The translations under genes were made by a program, and so were the position numbers. Positions 1-9,471 of a DNA stretch of 64,000 bases are shown here, in pieces. Below the pieces are notes generated by a model. That model saw nothing but the letters and a program-made list of their open reading frames with translations, ran no database searches and was not told where the DNA came from. Within the stretch, counting starts at the first letter, position 1, and every line of letters begins with the position of its first letter. Origin of the DNA: Paenibacillus doosanensis (GTDB lineage Bacteria > Bacillota > Bacilli > Paenibacillales > NBRC-103111); NCBI RefSeq assembly GCF_025060755.1, contig NZ_JANYUY010000039.1:1-64000 (forward strand), given 5' to 3'.

Positions 1-127
1 AGGGGGGAGTTATCCCCATGTGGATATTGGTTTCAAAATTTCGCTGGTCCCACTCCCACTTATTCACAGTTGTTGATCCGCTCCTGGATGATCGCCACCG
101 CATTCTTATGCGCTTTCGAAATTCAGG
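1..127 (+). mobile_element. Right end of an IS1380-type element, cut by the window edge
   Basis: The window opens inside an insertion sequence. Its terminal inverted repeat, CTTTCGAAATTCAGG at 113-127, is identical to the right end of the complete IS1380-family element at 9457-9471, and the bases just inside (CTTATGCGC versus CTTATGCAC) also agree. Further in, the two sequences differ, so this is probably a related element rather than the same one. It cuts the leftward copper-amine-oxidase-type gene that starts at 376. Confidence 0.6.
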
Positions 128-376
128 TTTATTTTCTTTTGTAGTTACGGTAACGCTTTTATTTTTTGAGCCCCAAATTAAGCTAAGGTTTAGTTTACTT
201 AAGGATTTCAAGGAAACTAGGGTACTACCATTGATAACTACTGGTGGTGAACCAGGAGTAATTATTTCGCTGTTTACTATTAGTTTAACATTTGATGCTG
301 CATACGTAGGGACAGAAGCAAACATCAATACAAAGCACACTGCTAAGAAAGCACTCATCATTTTTTTGATAGCCAT
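128..376 (-). pseudogene. Secreted protein with copper amine oxidase N-terminal (stalk) domain, truncated
   Basis: Leftward gene starting at ATG 376 behind a GGAGGTT ribosome site (384-390). The first 25 or so residues are a signal peptide: MAIKKMM, a hydrophobic run, then a TYAAS cleavage region. About 55 residues of a copper amine oxidase N-terminal-like domain follow (NVKLIVNSE, VINGSTLVSLKSLSKL, WGSKNKSVTV). This domain is common in secreted wall or stalk proteins of Paenibacillus and does not itself indicate oxidase activity. After about 83 codons the reading runs into the insertion-sequence end at 127, so the C-terminal part is lost. The frame stays open through the element to the window edge, and those residues are IS-derived. 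Confidence 0.7.
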
Positions 377-436
377 ATTGCATAACCTCCATCAAGTAGA
401 ATTGGTCGTATCTTATTAATATAGACGAATTTTACG

Positions 437-991
437 TTGAAAAGTTTAACTAGCGAGCTGTTCGAATACAAGCTGAGAAATGCCGGCATTCTTTATAATG
501 ACCGTGCGCTGTATACGACGCAGGTTCAGAATGCTGACGGAACTACGGCGACACGGTACGGTTATATAGACAGCCATGGCAAGGTGAGCATACAGCCCAT
601 CTACACCCAGGCGTCTAATTTCTCCGAGGGACTGGCTCGGGTCAATGTGGGCAAAACAGCGGGGTACATCAACACGAAGGGGGAACTGGTCATTCCATAC
701 CGGTATAGCTCGACGTCCGATTTCTCCGAAGGTATGGCGGCCGTAATGCTTGCGTTCGGCGGCAAATACGGCTATATTGACACCACCGGCAAGCTCCGGA
801 TTACACCCCGGTATGATCACGCCGACCCGTTTTCAAACGGGGCGGCAGTAGTTTACGTGAACGGAAAATACGGTTTCATCGACAAAAACGGCAATTACCT
901 GCTAACACCGCAGTTCAGCATGGCGCAGCCGTTCTCAGAAGGACTGGCTTTTGGCCATGGCTCCGGCGGCAGCACGCATAGCGGCGGTTAG
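437..991 (+). pseudogene. WG-repeat protein, internal fragment
   Basis: The translation carries four repeats of the WG (formerly KWG) type, each about 30-35 residues: YGYIDSHGKVSIQPIY, GYINTKGELVIP, YGYIDTTGKLRITPRY and YGFIDKNGNYLLTPQF, each followed by F(S)(E/N)G(L/M/A)A. The first possible start is a TTG at 437 without a convincing ribosome site, and there is no signal peptide. Repeat homology stops near 945, and the last dozen residues (GHGSGG and so on) are non-homologous. Both ends are therefore probably missing. A second WG fragment lies at 3715-4011, beyond thiC, and may be the 3' part of the same ancestral gene. Function of such proteins is mostly unknown. Confidence 0.65.
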
Positions 992-1090
992 CGGCATAAC
1001 CGTCCACAGTCCTCTTTCCGTTCTGGCACCGTATTTTGCAAAGGGAATTGAATATGCAGCCCAAGTCTGGCTTGTGAAGCATGACATGCC

Positions 1091-1130
1091 AAAAAAGCAG
1101 TTCATTTCCCAAGGTAGGGAGATGAACTGC
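1091..1130 (-). terminator. Intrinsic terminator of thiC
   Basis: A 14-bp stem (1097-1110 with 1117-1130, GCAGTTCAT-CCC arms, one mismatch) has a 6-nt loop. On the minus strand it is followed by six T residues (1091-1096). It lies about 100 bp after the thiC stop codon. Confidence 0.85.
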
Positions 1131-1228
1131 TTTTGCTGTTTTGCTTCTCTTTCTGTCCGTTTCCATGCGGACAAGCAGTAATAATGTCAATTTAACGGAT
1201 CAGCAGACACCAAGCAAAAATGCCAACA

Positions 1229-3040
<1,812 letters not shown>

Positions 3041-3237
3041 TCATGGTATGGTCCGGCCTTGCTCATTCTGCGCACCTGTTCATCAGGCCAAGCATGAGGG
3101 AAGTACAGCACGGGCGAATTCAAAAACAGGGATACAGCTCCTCGGCAGGGCGGGAACATGGTAATCATGGCCACGCACCACACATCTCCACCTTGTCGGA
3201 ACGCCATGGAGATGCGATGATGTCTCGGATACTGCAT

Positions 3238-3267
3238 AAAAAAACCGGTTCCCCCAGGGAACCGGCT
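3238..3267 (-). terminator. Riboswitch-controlled terminator before thiC
   Basis: On the minus strand, GAGCCGGTTCCC pairs with GGGAACCGG and is followed by seven T residues. It lies between the TPP aptamer and thiC, so it is the likely expression platform (transcription termination). Confidence 0.8.
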
Positions 3268-3362
3268 CTATCTTTCACCGCCAAACATGCCGCGGTAAGT
3301 CTACCCACAGGGGTGGCTTCACTCAAGGCATGTTGACGATGCTCGTCGTTGTTTCGCCGATT

Positions 3363-3452
3363 ACTTCCCTACGCTGGCATGATCCAGATCAGGTGCTAAG
3401 GGTCCGGAATCTCATGCGATTCCGTCTCAGTCCGGACAATTCGGACTCCCCC
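3363..3452 (-). promoter_or_regulatory. TPP riboswitch (THI element)
   Basis: The minus strand carries the conserved THI-box core: GGGGGAGTCC at the 5' side, CTGAGA (3425-3430), then ACCTGATCTGGAT and ATGCCAGCGTAGGGAAG at the 3' side. TPP binding to this aptamer normally favours the downstream terminator (3238-3267) and so represses thiC. Confidence 0.95.
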
Positions 3453-3589
3453 AGTAACGTTTGACGGCTAACGGCAATCTTGCCGCTGCGTCCTATTCAG
3501 TTCAGTCAGCCCACGCTTTGGGCTGTCCATTACAGTTTAGCCTAAACATGGCGGAAAAACAACCATATTTTCCAAAATGCCGTTTCGGA

Positions 3590-3720
3590 TCAGGCCAGCA
3601 TGAGTCCCATCTGTGCGGCAGCTTCTTTTAAGACCGGAACATACTCATGGAGCGTCTCCTGGGAAAGACGGCTGACAGGCCCCGATACGGACAACTCGAG
3701 CGTAATGGAGTCACCTTCTA
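3590..3720 (-). pseudogene. IclR-family regulator, C-terminal remnant
   Basis: The last 43 or so codons of a leftward reading frame match the end of the IclR effector-binding domain: SVSGPVSRLS, then a helix with PVLKEAAAQMG. The stop codon is at 3590-3592. Upstream of about 3720 the frame reads antisense through a WG-repeat gene piece, so the DNA-binding and most of the effector domain are gone. It marks a recombination junction. Confidence 0.55.
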
Positions 3721-4011
3721 TATCAACAAGAAGGGCACCAAAGTCATCCAGGGCATTACAGCCGGGGGTTTGTTCAAGGGCGGCCTGGCTCCGGCCAGCC
3801 AGGGGCAGAGGTACGGCTATATCAATACATCCGGCCGCTTTGTGATCGAGTCGAAATTCTATTGGACTGACGATTTTAACGGCGAATTGGCTGTGATCAG
3901 TTTGCTCGTTCCGATTTCGAGCGAGAAAACAGAGGGTACGTGAACCGCAGCGGAGCGATCGTCTGGCCGCCGGCTTCCGAACTTCCGAACGGAGTGACAA
4001 AACTACAGTAA
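3715..4011 (+). pseudogene. WG-repeat protein, C-terminal remnant with a frameshift
   Basis: The frame contains TFYINKKGTKVIQG and RYGYINTSGRFVIESKF, both WG-type repeats with the usual FKGGLA or FNGELA tails. At about 3905-3930 it changes frame. The last repeat, YVNRSGAIVWPP, is read in another frame and ends with TAA at 4009-4011. The 5' boundary is the junction with the IclR remnant. Together with the fragment at 437-991 it suggests one gene broken into two pieces about 2.7 kb apart. Confidence 0.55.
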
Positions 4012-4040
4012 GGCAGAACAACCGAGCTTCACGGATTGTA

Positions 4041-4510
4041 TCGGAAAAAGAACGCATTACAGCTAACTTATCGAAACTAACTTCCCTTTGGCAACTGCTT
4101 CATTTTTCGTTAAGCTCCCTCAGTGAATAAGGATTTTCTCACGAATGCTCGCTCATTCGCAGGATTTCAATTTGCATGAAAATAGGAGTTTAGTTGTTTG
4201 GGTCTTGTGGGGCAGGTAGTTCCGTTAGAGCGCATGCGGGAACAGAAGGTGCTGAACATCTTTACAACATCTTCCATAAAAGTGGTATGCTGCACGCTTC
4301 TCTCCACAAGGTCCTTGGGGATTCACTCTCCCAAATCTCGACGGGTCTTTGCCCTCACATTCCTTCGTCCTATCTATCCAAGGTGTGGAGTCCGATCAAC
4401 GTTAACGGAACGGGTCTATGCCCTAAAGCGTAAAAATCTCGGTACTCCGTGCTTTCTTTGTGAGATCCTGCGAATGAGCCAATTCACGTGTCAGGGTTAC
4501 GATATATTTT
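4041..4510 (-). ncRNA. Structured non-coding flank of the IS110-type element; candidate bridge RNA
   Basis: No gene is evident in these 470 bases, but they carry structure. A 15-bp inverted repeat, GCTCATTCGCAGGAT (4151-4165) and its complement (4465-4479), encloses about 300 bp. Within it, the 15-mer ACGGGTCTNTGCCCT occurs twice, at 4341-4355 and 4410-4424. On the transposase strand each copy can form a small GGG-CCC hairpin. IS110-family elements encode a bridge RNA in a non-coding end, which in the IS1111 subgroup lies downstream of the transposase gene as here. That this region is such an RNA is inference; its ends are not determined. Confidence 0.35.
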
Positions 4511-5788
4511 TTATGCTGCTAACGGTAGTTGTGCTTTATTAATGGAGAATGGTTGTCCTTCTTTTGCCATGGCTACAAGCATACGGGCCAGTTTCCCAAT
4601 CAGCTTCATCATGGACTGCATTTTCGTCATTCTTTTCACTTCGGTATTGTGCGCATGTATGGCTTGGAACGCTTCATTGAAAGATAACAGGTGAAACACA
4701 GTGAAGTAGAGATGTTTGCGCAGTAGTGAGTTGCCTCGCTTGGTGAGCTTAATTTGCCCCTTATATTTGCCAGAACTTCGTTCTGCTAAGTTCAATCCTG
4801 CCTTGCGTAGTAATTGATTTCCGTGAGATAGGTTACGTAAGTCCCCACCAAATGCTAATATGGCAGCCGTTGCTGGAACGGAAGTACCGACAGATCGAAC
4901 GAGATCAGAACAAGGAATTTCAGGCAGTATCTTTTCAATCATCTCGTCCACTTCGTCAATAATTCGGCAGATCCTATCATACTCTTCGATGAGGTGCCTT
5001 AGTTCCCATTTGTCTTCTTCAAGGGCAGTAGTGTCTCCCACGCTATGTCTAGCGAGTGATTGAAGTTCCAATGCCTTGTTCTTACCTCGCACCCCGCCTG
5101 GTCTGGCCATATACTCACCCCAGATCTGTACCATTTGCTCCGGAGTTAGCTGCAGTAGGTCAGAAGGGGCTGGAAACCGGCGCAAAGTGGCTAACGAACG
5201 ATCGCTAAAAATATCATCAAATGCTTGTCTGTATTCTGGAAACCGGATATCAAGCCAACGGTGTATTCTGTTCTTAGCCCTTCCTGATTTAACCACCCAG
5301 TGCTCTCTGTTTGTGACCATAACCCGTATGCGACGGAATGCTTCATCCTTTGGAGAGAAGGACGTGTAGAACCCACGACTCACCGCATCGGCGATGACCA
5401 GAGCATCTTTTGGGTCGTTCTTGGAAGGTGAGTTATCTCTGTTTTCCTTATTGCGTTTTGTTGTCATTGGATTGACAAGAGCCACATCAATGCCCTGATC
5501 CACCAACCAGTTGGCAATATTGAACCAGTAGTGACCGGTGCTCTCCATTCCCACAACGACGTCATTCATGCCGTGCATCTTCTGTAATTTCCGAATACTT
5601 TGTTCTAAATGCTCATATCCGGCAAGGTCATTCGAAAATAGAATAGGGCGCTTGGTGAGGACAATACCTCGAAAATTAATGGCTTGTGCTGCGTGTTTCT
5701 CCTTGGCAATGTCGATGCCAATGACCAGAGTAGTAGTGGAGATTCGTTCTACACGTTGATTTTGAGACTTAATTGGATTAGACTTCAT
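4511..5788 (-). CDS. IS110-family transposase (DEDD recombinase)
   Basis: 425 residues from ATG 5788, chosen because GGAGG (5796-5800) sits 7 nt upstream. An in-frame ATG at 5824 is less well placed. The N-terminal RuvC-like DEDD domain shows GIDIAKEKH (first Asp), GMESTGHYW (Glu) and NDPKDALVIADAV (the Asp pair). The C-terminal Transposase_20 domain contains the helix-hairpin-helix and serine region around SVGTSVPATAAILAFGGD. Length fits a complete, possibly active enzyme. IS110-family recombinases act with an element-encoded bridge RNA, and structured non-coding DNA lies on both sides of this gene. Confidence 0.9.
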   Translation of the reverse strand: MKSNPIKSQNQRVERISTTTLVIGIDIAKEKHAAQAINFRGIVLTKRPILFSNDLAGYEHLEQSIRKLQKMHGMNDVVVGMESTGHYWFNIANWLVDQGIDVALVNPMTTKRNKENRDNSPSKNDPKDALVIADAVSRGFYTSFSPKDEAFRRIRVMVTNREHWVVKSGRAKNRIHRWLDIRFPEYRQAFDDIFSDRSLATLRRFPAPSDLLQLTPEQMVQIWGEYMARPGGVRGKNKALELQSLARHSVGDTTALEEDKWELRHLIEEYDRICRIIDEVDEMIEKILPEIPCSDLVRSVGTSVPATAAILAFGGDLRNLSHGNQLLRKAGLNLAERSSGKYKGQIKLTKRGNSLLRKHLYFTVFHLLSFNEAFQAIHAHNTEVKRMTKMQSMMKLIGKLARMLVAMAKEGQPFSINKAQLPLAA

Positions 5789-5856
5789 AATAACGCCTCC
5801 TAAGGTGAGTTCTGAGGGCTGCAACCCAGTACATACTCATCCTAGCGAGGCGTTCT
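5789..5856 (-). repeat. Stem-loop upstream of the IS110 transposase
   Basis: AACGCCTC (5792-5799), overlapping the ribosome site, is complementary to GAGGCGTT (5847-5854). A large hairpin could therefore mask the transposase ribosome-binding site or form part of the element's non-coding end. The outer boundary of the element on this side was not determined. Confidence 0.4.
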
Positions 5857-6003
5857 TTTTTCTGCAAGTTCCATCTATTAACACCTACAGGAATGTTAAC
5901 GGGCAGATTAGTGAAACTACACAGTTTTTTAAAGCGTATAATTATTATAAAAAAACCCATATCGCTCATGCGGAGGTGAACTTGACTGGAGCATTTTTAT
6001 GAC

Positions 6004-6234
6004 TTGGTTCAATTGGCATTCTCGATTGCTCTCATCTCTTCCGTAGTGTTACTTCCATTCACCTATTTTTCTTCACAAAAGATACACTGGGGGCATGAAA
6101 TTGCTGCAGCCGGTTCAACTTGGTTTGTGGCTGTAAGACTGTCACAACTCAGCAGCATTCAGCGGTGGATAGTACGTATCGCCAGACGAAGAGAAGCACC
6201 TGATGAAGACGACAATAGTCCTTTCCCACATTGA
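6004..6234 (+). CDS. Small protein with one hydrophobic segment, unrecognised
   Basis: Reads 76 residues from a TTG at 6004, or a few more from CTG at 5986. A hydrophobic stretch (QLAFSIALISSVVLLPFTYF, about residues 3-22) is followed by a hydrophilic region ending in an arginine-rich and acidic tail (RIARRREAPDEDD). It has no clear ribosome site for the TTG, and the GGAGGTG at 5972-5978 serves a frame that stops quickly. It lies just ahead of a broken yidC-like gene and may itself be a remnant. No family recognised. Confidence 0.35.
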   Translation: MVQLAFSIALISSVVLLPFTYFSSQKIHWGHEIAAAGSTWFVAVRLSQLSSIQRWIVRIARRREAPDEDDNSPFPH

Positions 6235-6265
6235 TATTCCATACTTTCAATTAGGGAGGACAACG

Positions 6266-6424
6266 ATGAAAAAGATTTTGTTGCTTCAAAAATGGGCCAA
6301 GCCCATTCTCGTCATGTTGATTAGAGTTATTCCGATCATTGTGCTCAGCGGGTGTTCGACAGCATCCCAATCAAACTCGATTAATGCCGATTCATCAGGG
6401 ATATTTAACCACTTTTTTATTTGA
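6266..6424 (+). pseudogene. YidC/OxaA-like membrane insertase, N-terminal fragment
   Basis: ATG 6266 follows AGGGAGGA (6253-6260). The translation starts with a lipoprotein signal peptide (hydrophobic core, then VLSGC), as in Gram-positive YidC/OxaA proteins, then DSSGIFNHFFI, matching the segment before the first insertase transmembrane helix (GIFN(H/D)(F/Y)(F/L)(I/V) in the family). It then ends abruptly at the left border of the next insertion sequence. A complete yidC lies at 59071-59805, so this is a second copy that has lost its catalytic membrane part. Confidence 0.5.
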
Positions 6425-7779
6425 GCGTTTTGCAGTAATCTGAGGCCTTGAGCCGTAAGGATTTTCGGACATAAAAAAGGGACTTCACCCCAACTTGGAG
6501 AAGTTTTCAAGTGACCAAACCCAAAAACCTCAAGGATGGAGGAAGTCACTTTGTATATTCTCCAAGAATGTCTGTTTTCCTTCGAAGAACTTTTAAAAAT
6601 TCAACCCAAGGAGAGATTGCCGATCTTCTTCAGCTCTCTCGATCTGAGACCGTATGCCAAGGAACTGAGAAGCCGTTCACCCCGAGGCGCTGAGGGATAC
6701 TGCAGACAAGGTATTCTACGAGCACTCTTGGCTGCGCCGCTTGAAGGAATAAGTACCTTTTCAGGGTTGCATAAGCGTTTGGATACGGATCTCCGGTTTC
6801 GTTATCAGTGTGGTCTTCCGCTGGATCGAGAAGCTCCTTCCATATCCACATTAAGCCGAGTTTTCTCAGAACTGACGAGAAAGGACTTGGCAAAACGGCT
6901 TTTTGAGGATTTGGTCACACGCTGTCAGCAGGAAGGTATCATAGAAGGCAGTAACGTCGCCATAGACAGCGCCGCTCTCCGCGCTTACGAGAAAAAGCAG
7001 CCCAAACGCAAAAGCGAGCAAACGGGTAATGCGAACTGGGGCGCAAAAATTGATTCCTTCGGCAATAAAATCACATGGTTTGGTTACAAAATTCATCTGG
7101 CGGTCGATACGAAAAGTGAATTGCCGATCGCCTTGGAAGTAACGCCGGCGCATGTCAATGATGGAGAAATGGCGCCGGGCCTGATCGAGAAAACAGCGTC
7201 CAGGACGAGCACACGATTTTTCATACTCGATGCGGGCTACGACCAAATGAAAGTTTATGAGGCCGCCCGCAACGTCAAGGCACAAGCCATCATTCCCCTT
7301 AATCTGCGGGGGGAGAAGGAACCGCCTGCTGGCATGACCTCGAACGGAACACCGTGCTGTTCCATGGGTTATGCGATGACATACTGGGGAGTTGACGGCG
7401 ATATGCATAAATTTCGCTGCCCGCATGCCACGGGTAAAGTCGACTGTCCGCTTGGCATGGCTGCCTGCTCGTCTTCAAACTATGGAATGGTCGTCAAAGT
7501 AAATGCGAAGGATGATCTCCGGCGATACAGCATCCCTCATCGGGATACAAAGCGTTGGAAGGAACTTTACAATGAACGAACCAGCGTAGAACGCTGCAAC
7601 TCCCGATTGAAAACCTATTTGACGGCAGACGCCGCACATGTCCGGGGCATTCAGAAAGTCACAACTCACCAGTATTTGAATGCCATTGTTCTGCTTGCAT
7701 CTGCGCTCGCCGTTTCTCATCATTCAAAACGGGCTGCCGCTTAAAAAACGAGCTGTTCTAAAATTCTGCAAGTCTGCCC
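6423..7779 (+). mobile_element. DDE insertion sequence (IS4/IS1182-like)
   Basis: A complete transposase gene is bordered by weak inverted ends: GAGCGTTTTGCAG at 6423-6435, and on the right CTGCAAGTCTGCCC at 7766-7779. The left end coincides with the point where the yidC-like frame is cut. Ends are approximate and no target duplication was identified. Confidence 0.5.
6536..7744 (+). CDS. Transposase, DDE type (IS4/IS1182-like)
   Basis: 402 residues. The N-terminal DUF772-like helical region (RQGILRALLAAP, RFRYQCGL, SISTLSRVFSEL, about 55-125) is followed by a DDE_Tnp_1 core: VAIDSAALRAYEK (first Asp, about 145), WFGYKIHLAVDTKSELPIA (about 180-200), FILDAGYD (second Asp, about 230) and NERTSVERCNSRLK (Glu, about 350). 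A Cys-rich insert lies between. All three catalytic acidic residues appear present. Start ATG 6536 follows a weak AAGG. Family assignment beyond DDE is uncertain. Confidence 0.85.
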   Translation: MEEVTLYILQECLFSFEELLKIQPKERLPIFFSSLDLRPYAKELRSRSPRGAEGYCRQGILRALLAAPLEGISTFSGLHKRLDTDLRFRYQCGLPLDREAPSISTLSRVFSELTRKDLAKRLFEDLVTRCQQEGIIEGSNVAIDSAALRAYEKKQPKRKSEQTGNANWGAKIDSFGNKITWFGYKIHLAVDTKSELPIALEVTPAHVNDGEMAPGLIEKTASRTSTRFFILDAGYDQMKVYEAARNVKAQAIIPLNLRGEKEPPAGMTSNGTPCCSMGYAMTYWGVDGDMHKFRCPHATGKVDCPLGMAACSSSNYGMVVKVNAKDDLRRYSIPHRDTKRWKELYNERTSVERCNSRLKTYLTADAAHVRGIQKVTTHQYLNAIVLLASALAVSHHSKRAAA

Positions 7780-7886
7780 TTTTCTTCATCCATATAATAC
7801 CATTTTCGAAAATTACCCCTTAACGACAGTGAATATGCTATCGCTTCTTCTCTGAAACGGAATTATGCAAAACACTCATTTATAAA

Positions 7887-9471
7887 CCTGAATTTCGAAA
7901 GTATCGCTTCTTGAAAATATGAAAAGGGCTCCGAATCTTTGGTAGAATGGTGTTTACTTGGAACACTACACCCAAAGAGAGGAGCACCTTATAGGTGAAG
8001 TCTACCACAACGATCAGCAAAATTAAAACAGAATTTTCACTACAAAACGCAACGAGCTGCGGCGGCATCAAAATCTTCCTGGCCTTTCTCGAAAAAATCA
8101 AACTGCCGGAGGCGATGTGCAGCCTCTCCGGCGGCAAAGCGCGCAACTCCCTCTTCCCCGTTTACCGTATTCTGCTCTATCTCATCGTTGGCTGGATGCT
8201 TGGCTGCGAACGGATTTTTCATTTCCGTCGTTTGCAAAGCGACGTGCTGCTGAGGCGCTTTCTCGGCGGCCGCTGCCCGCATCACAGTCTGTTGTACAAG
8301 GAATTGATCCGGCTTGGTCGTTTCTGTCCCTCTCTGGTTAACGAACTGCGGAGGCTGAATCAAGAGATCATTCGACCCTGCTTGCCACCTGAGCTGATTC
8401 TCGATCTGGATTCCACGGTAGAGACCGTGTATGGCGATCAGTCCGGCGCGGCCAAAGGCACAAATCCACACAAGCCCGGGCGTAAGAGCTATCATCCCCT
8501 GCTTGCCTTTGAAGGCCAGAGCCGACTAAACTTGAACGCCGTGCTTCGACCGGGCAATACGCACTCTTCCACCGATGCGGCCGACTTCCTGCGGCAAACC
8601 TTTAGACTGCTCGACGAACACAAAGTGAAGTACGCAAGGTTCGACAAAGGCTTTGGCGGTGAAGATTTTTACAGCTTGTGGGAGCAGCACCACATCGGCT
8701 ATGTCGGCAAGCTGAAATGGACCCAGCGGCTGGCCAAGGAAGTTGGGGCTTGTCGTTACTGGACGCGATATGTCGACGAAGAGTGGATCATCGAAGGTAT
8801 TTGCTTGATCTACCAAGCGACCTCCTGGAGCAAGGCGCGTCGTGTAGCGATCATCCGTAAGGCGCAAGTGTTCGAGGAGGGCCAAGGCCGCATTGTATTC
8901 GATTCGGACTGGCAGTACGAAGCCATGGTGACTAATCTGGAATGGGAACCGATCGATTTGTGGCGATTCTACAATCAGCGCTGCTGCATGGAAAATTACA
9001 TTAAGGAAGCCAAGAACGGGTTTTCCATCGATCGCATTGCGACAGGTGATTTCAAAGCCAATGGTCTGGATCTGCTGATCAAGCTGCTGGCCTACAATTT
9101 GTTCGAGCGCTTCAAACGTGACTGCTGTGAGCCAGTCCATCAAGGCTATACGATTGCCCGGTTCCGTCTGGAATTCTTTTATTGCGCCGCAACGCTCATT
9201 CGGCATGGTCGCTCTATCCTACTCAAGCTTGCGAGGGACTTTCCCAGCCGTTATGTCTGGAAACGAATCGAGGTTCGAGTGGCGCAGTTAGAATAATCAT
9301 AAGCAAAATTTTACATGGAAATCAGGACTGCCTCTTCATTGGGGAGGGGGAAAGACCATCTGCCGCAAGCTTCCGTCTCCACTAAAACATGGGAAACTCC
9401 CACCTTTTCACTTCTTAAGTCGCCATTGCTTTAGCATCTTGCATTGATCTTATGCACTTTCGAAATTCAGG
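7887..9471 (+). mobile_element. IS1380-family insertion sequence, complete
   Basis: 1585 bp bounded by perfect 15-bp inverted repeats, CCTGAATTTCGAAAG at 7887-7901 and CTTTCGAAATTCAGG at 9457-9471. It holds one full-length transposase. The four flanking bases differ (TAAA left, TTCA right), so no target duplication is visible, which hints at later recombination. Its right end supplies the first codons of the M28 peptidase frame. Confidence 0.85.
7995..9296 (+). CDS. IS1380-family transposase
   Basis: 433 residues from a GTG start, preceded by GAGAGGAGC at a suitable distance. Characteristic IS1380 motifs: LDLDSTVETVYGDQ (first Asp, about 135-150), the KKG-like stretch NPHKPGRKSYHPLLAF (about 155-172), ARFDKGF (second Asp, about 215) and YNQRCCMENYIKEAKNGF (Glu, about 330). 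The full set of catalytic positions looks intact, so the element may still be mobile. Confidence 0.92.
   Translation: MKSTTTISKIKTEFSLQNATSCGGIKIFLAFLEKIKLPEAMCSLSGGKARNSLFPVYRILLYLIVGWMLGCERIFHFRRLQSDVLLRRFLGGRCPHHSLLYKELIRLGRFCPSLVNELRRLNQEIIRPCLPPELILDLDSTVETVYGDQSGAAKGTNPHKPGRKSYHPLLAFEGQSRLNLNAVLRPGNTHSSTDAADFLRQTFRLLDEHKVKYARFDKGFGGEDFYSLWEQHHIGYVGKLKWTQRLAKEVGACRYWTRYVDEEWIIEGICLIYQATSWSKARRVAIIRKAQVFEEGQGRIVFDSDWQYEAMVTNLEWEPIDLWRFYNQRCCMENYIKEAKNGFSIDRIATGDFKANGLDLLIKLLAYNLFERFKRDCCEPVHQGYTIARFRLEFFYCAATLIRHGRSILLKLARDFPSRYVWKRIEVRVAQLE

Noticed and set aside
18-419. 133-codon open frame on the + strand
   Set aside because: It is the antisense of the truncated stalk-domain gene and the IS end, with no ribosome site or homology.
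951-1181. Possible gene after the WG fragment on the + strand
   Set aside because: The frame runs into the thiC terminator hairpin and shows no family match; at most a gene scrap.
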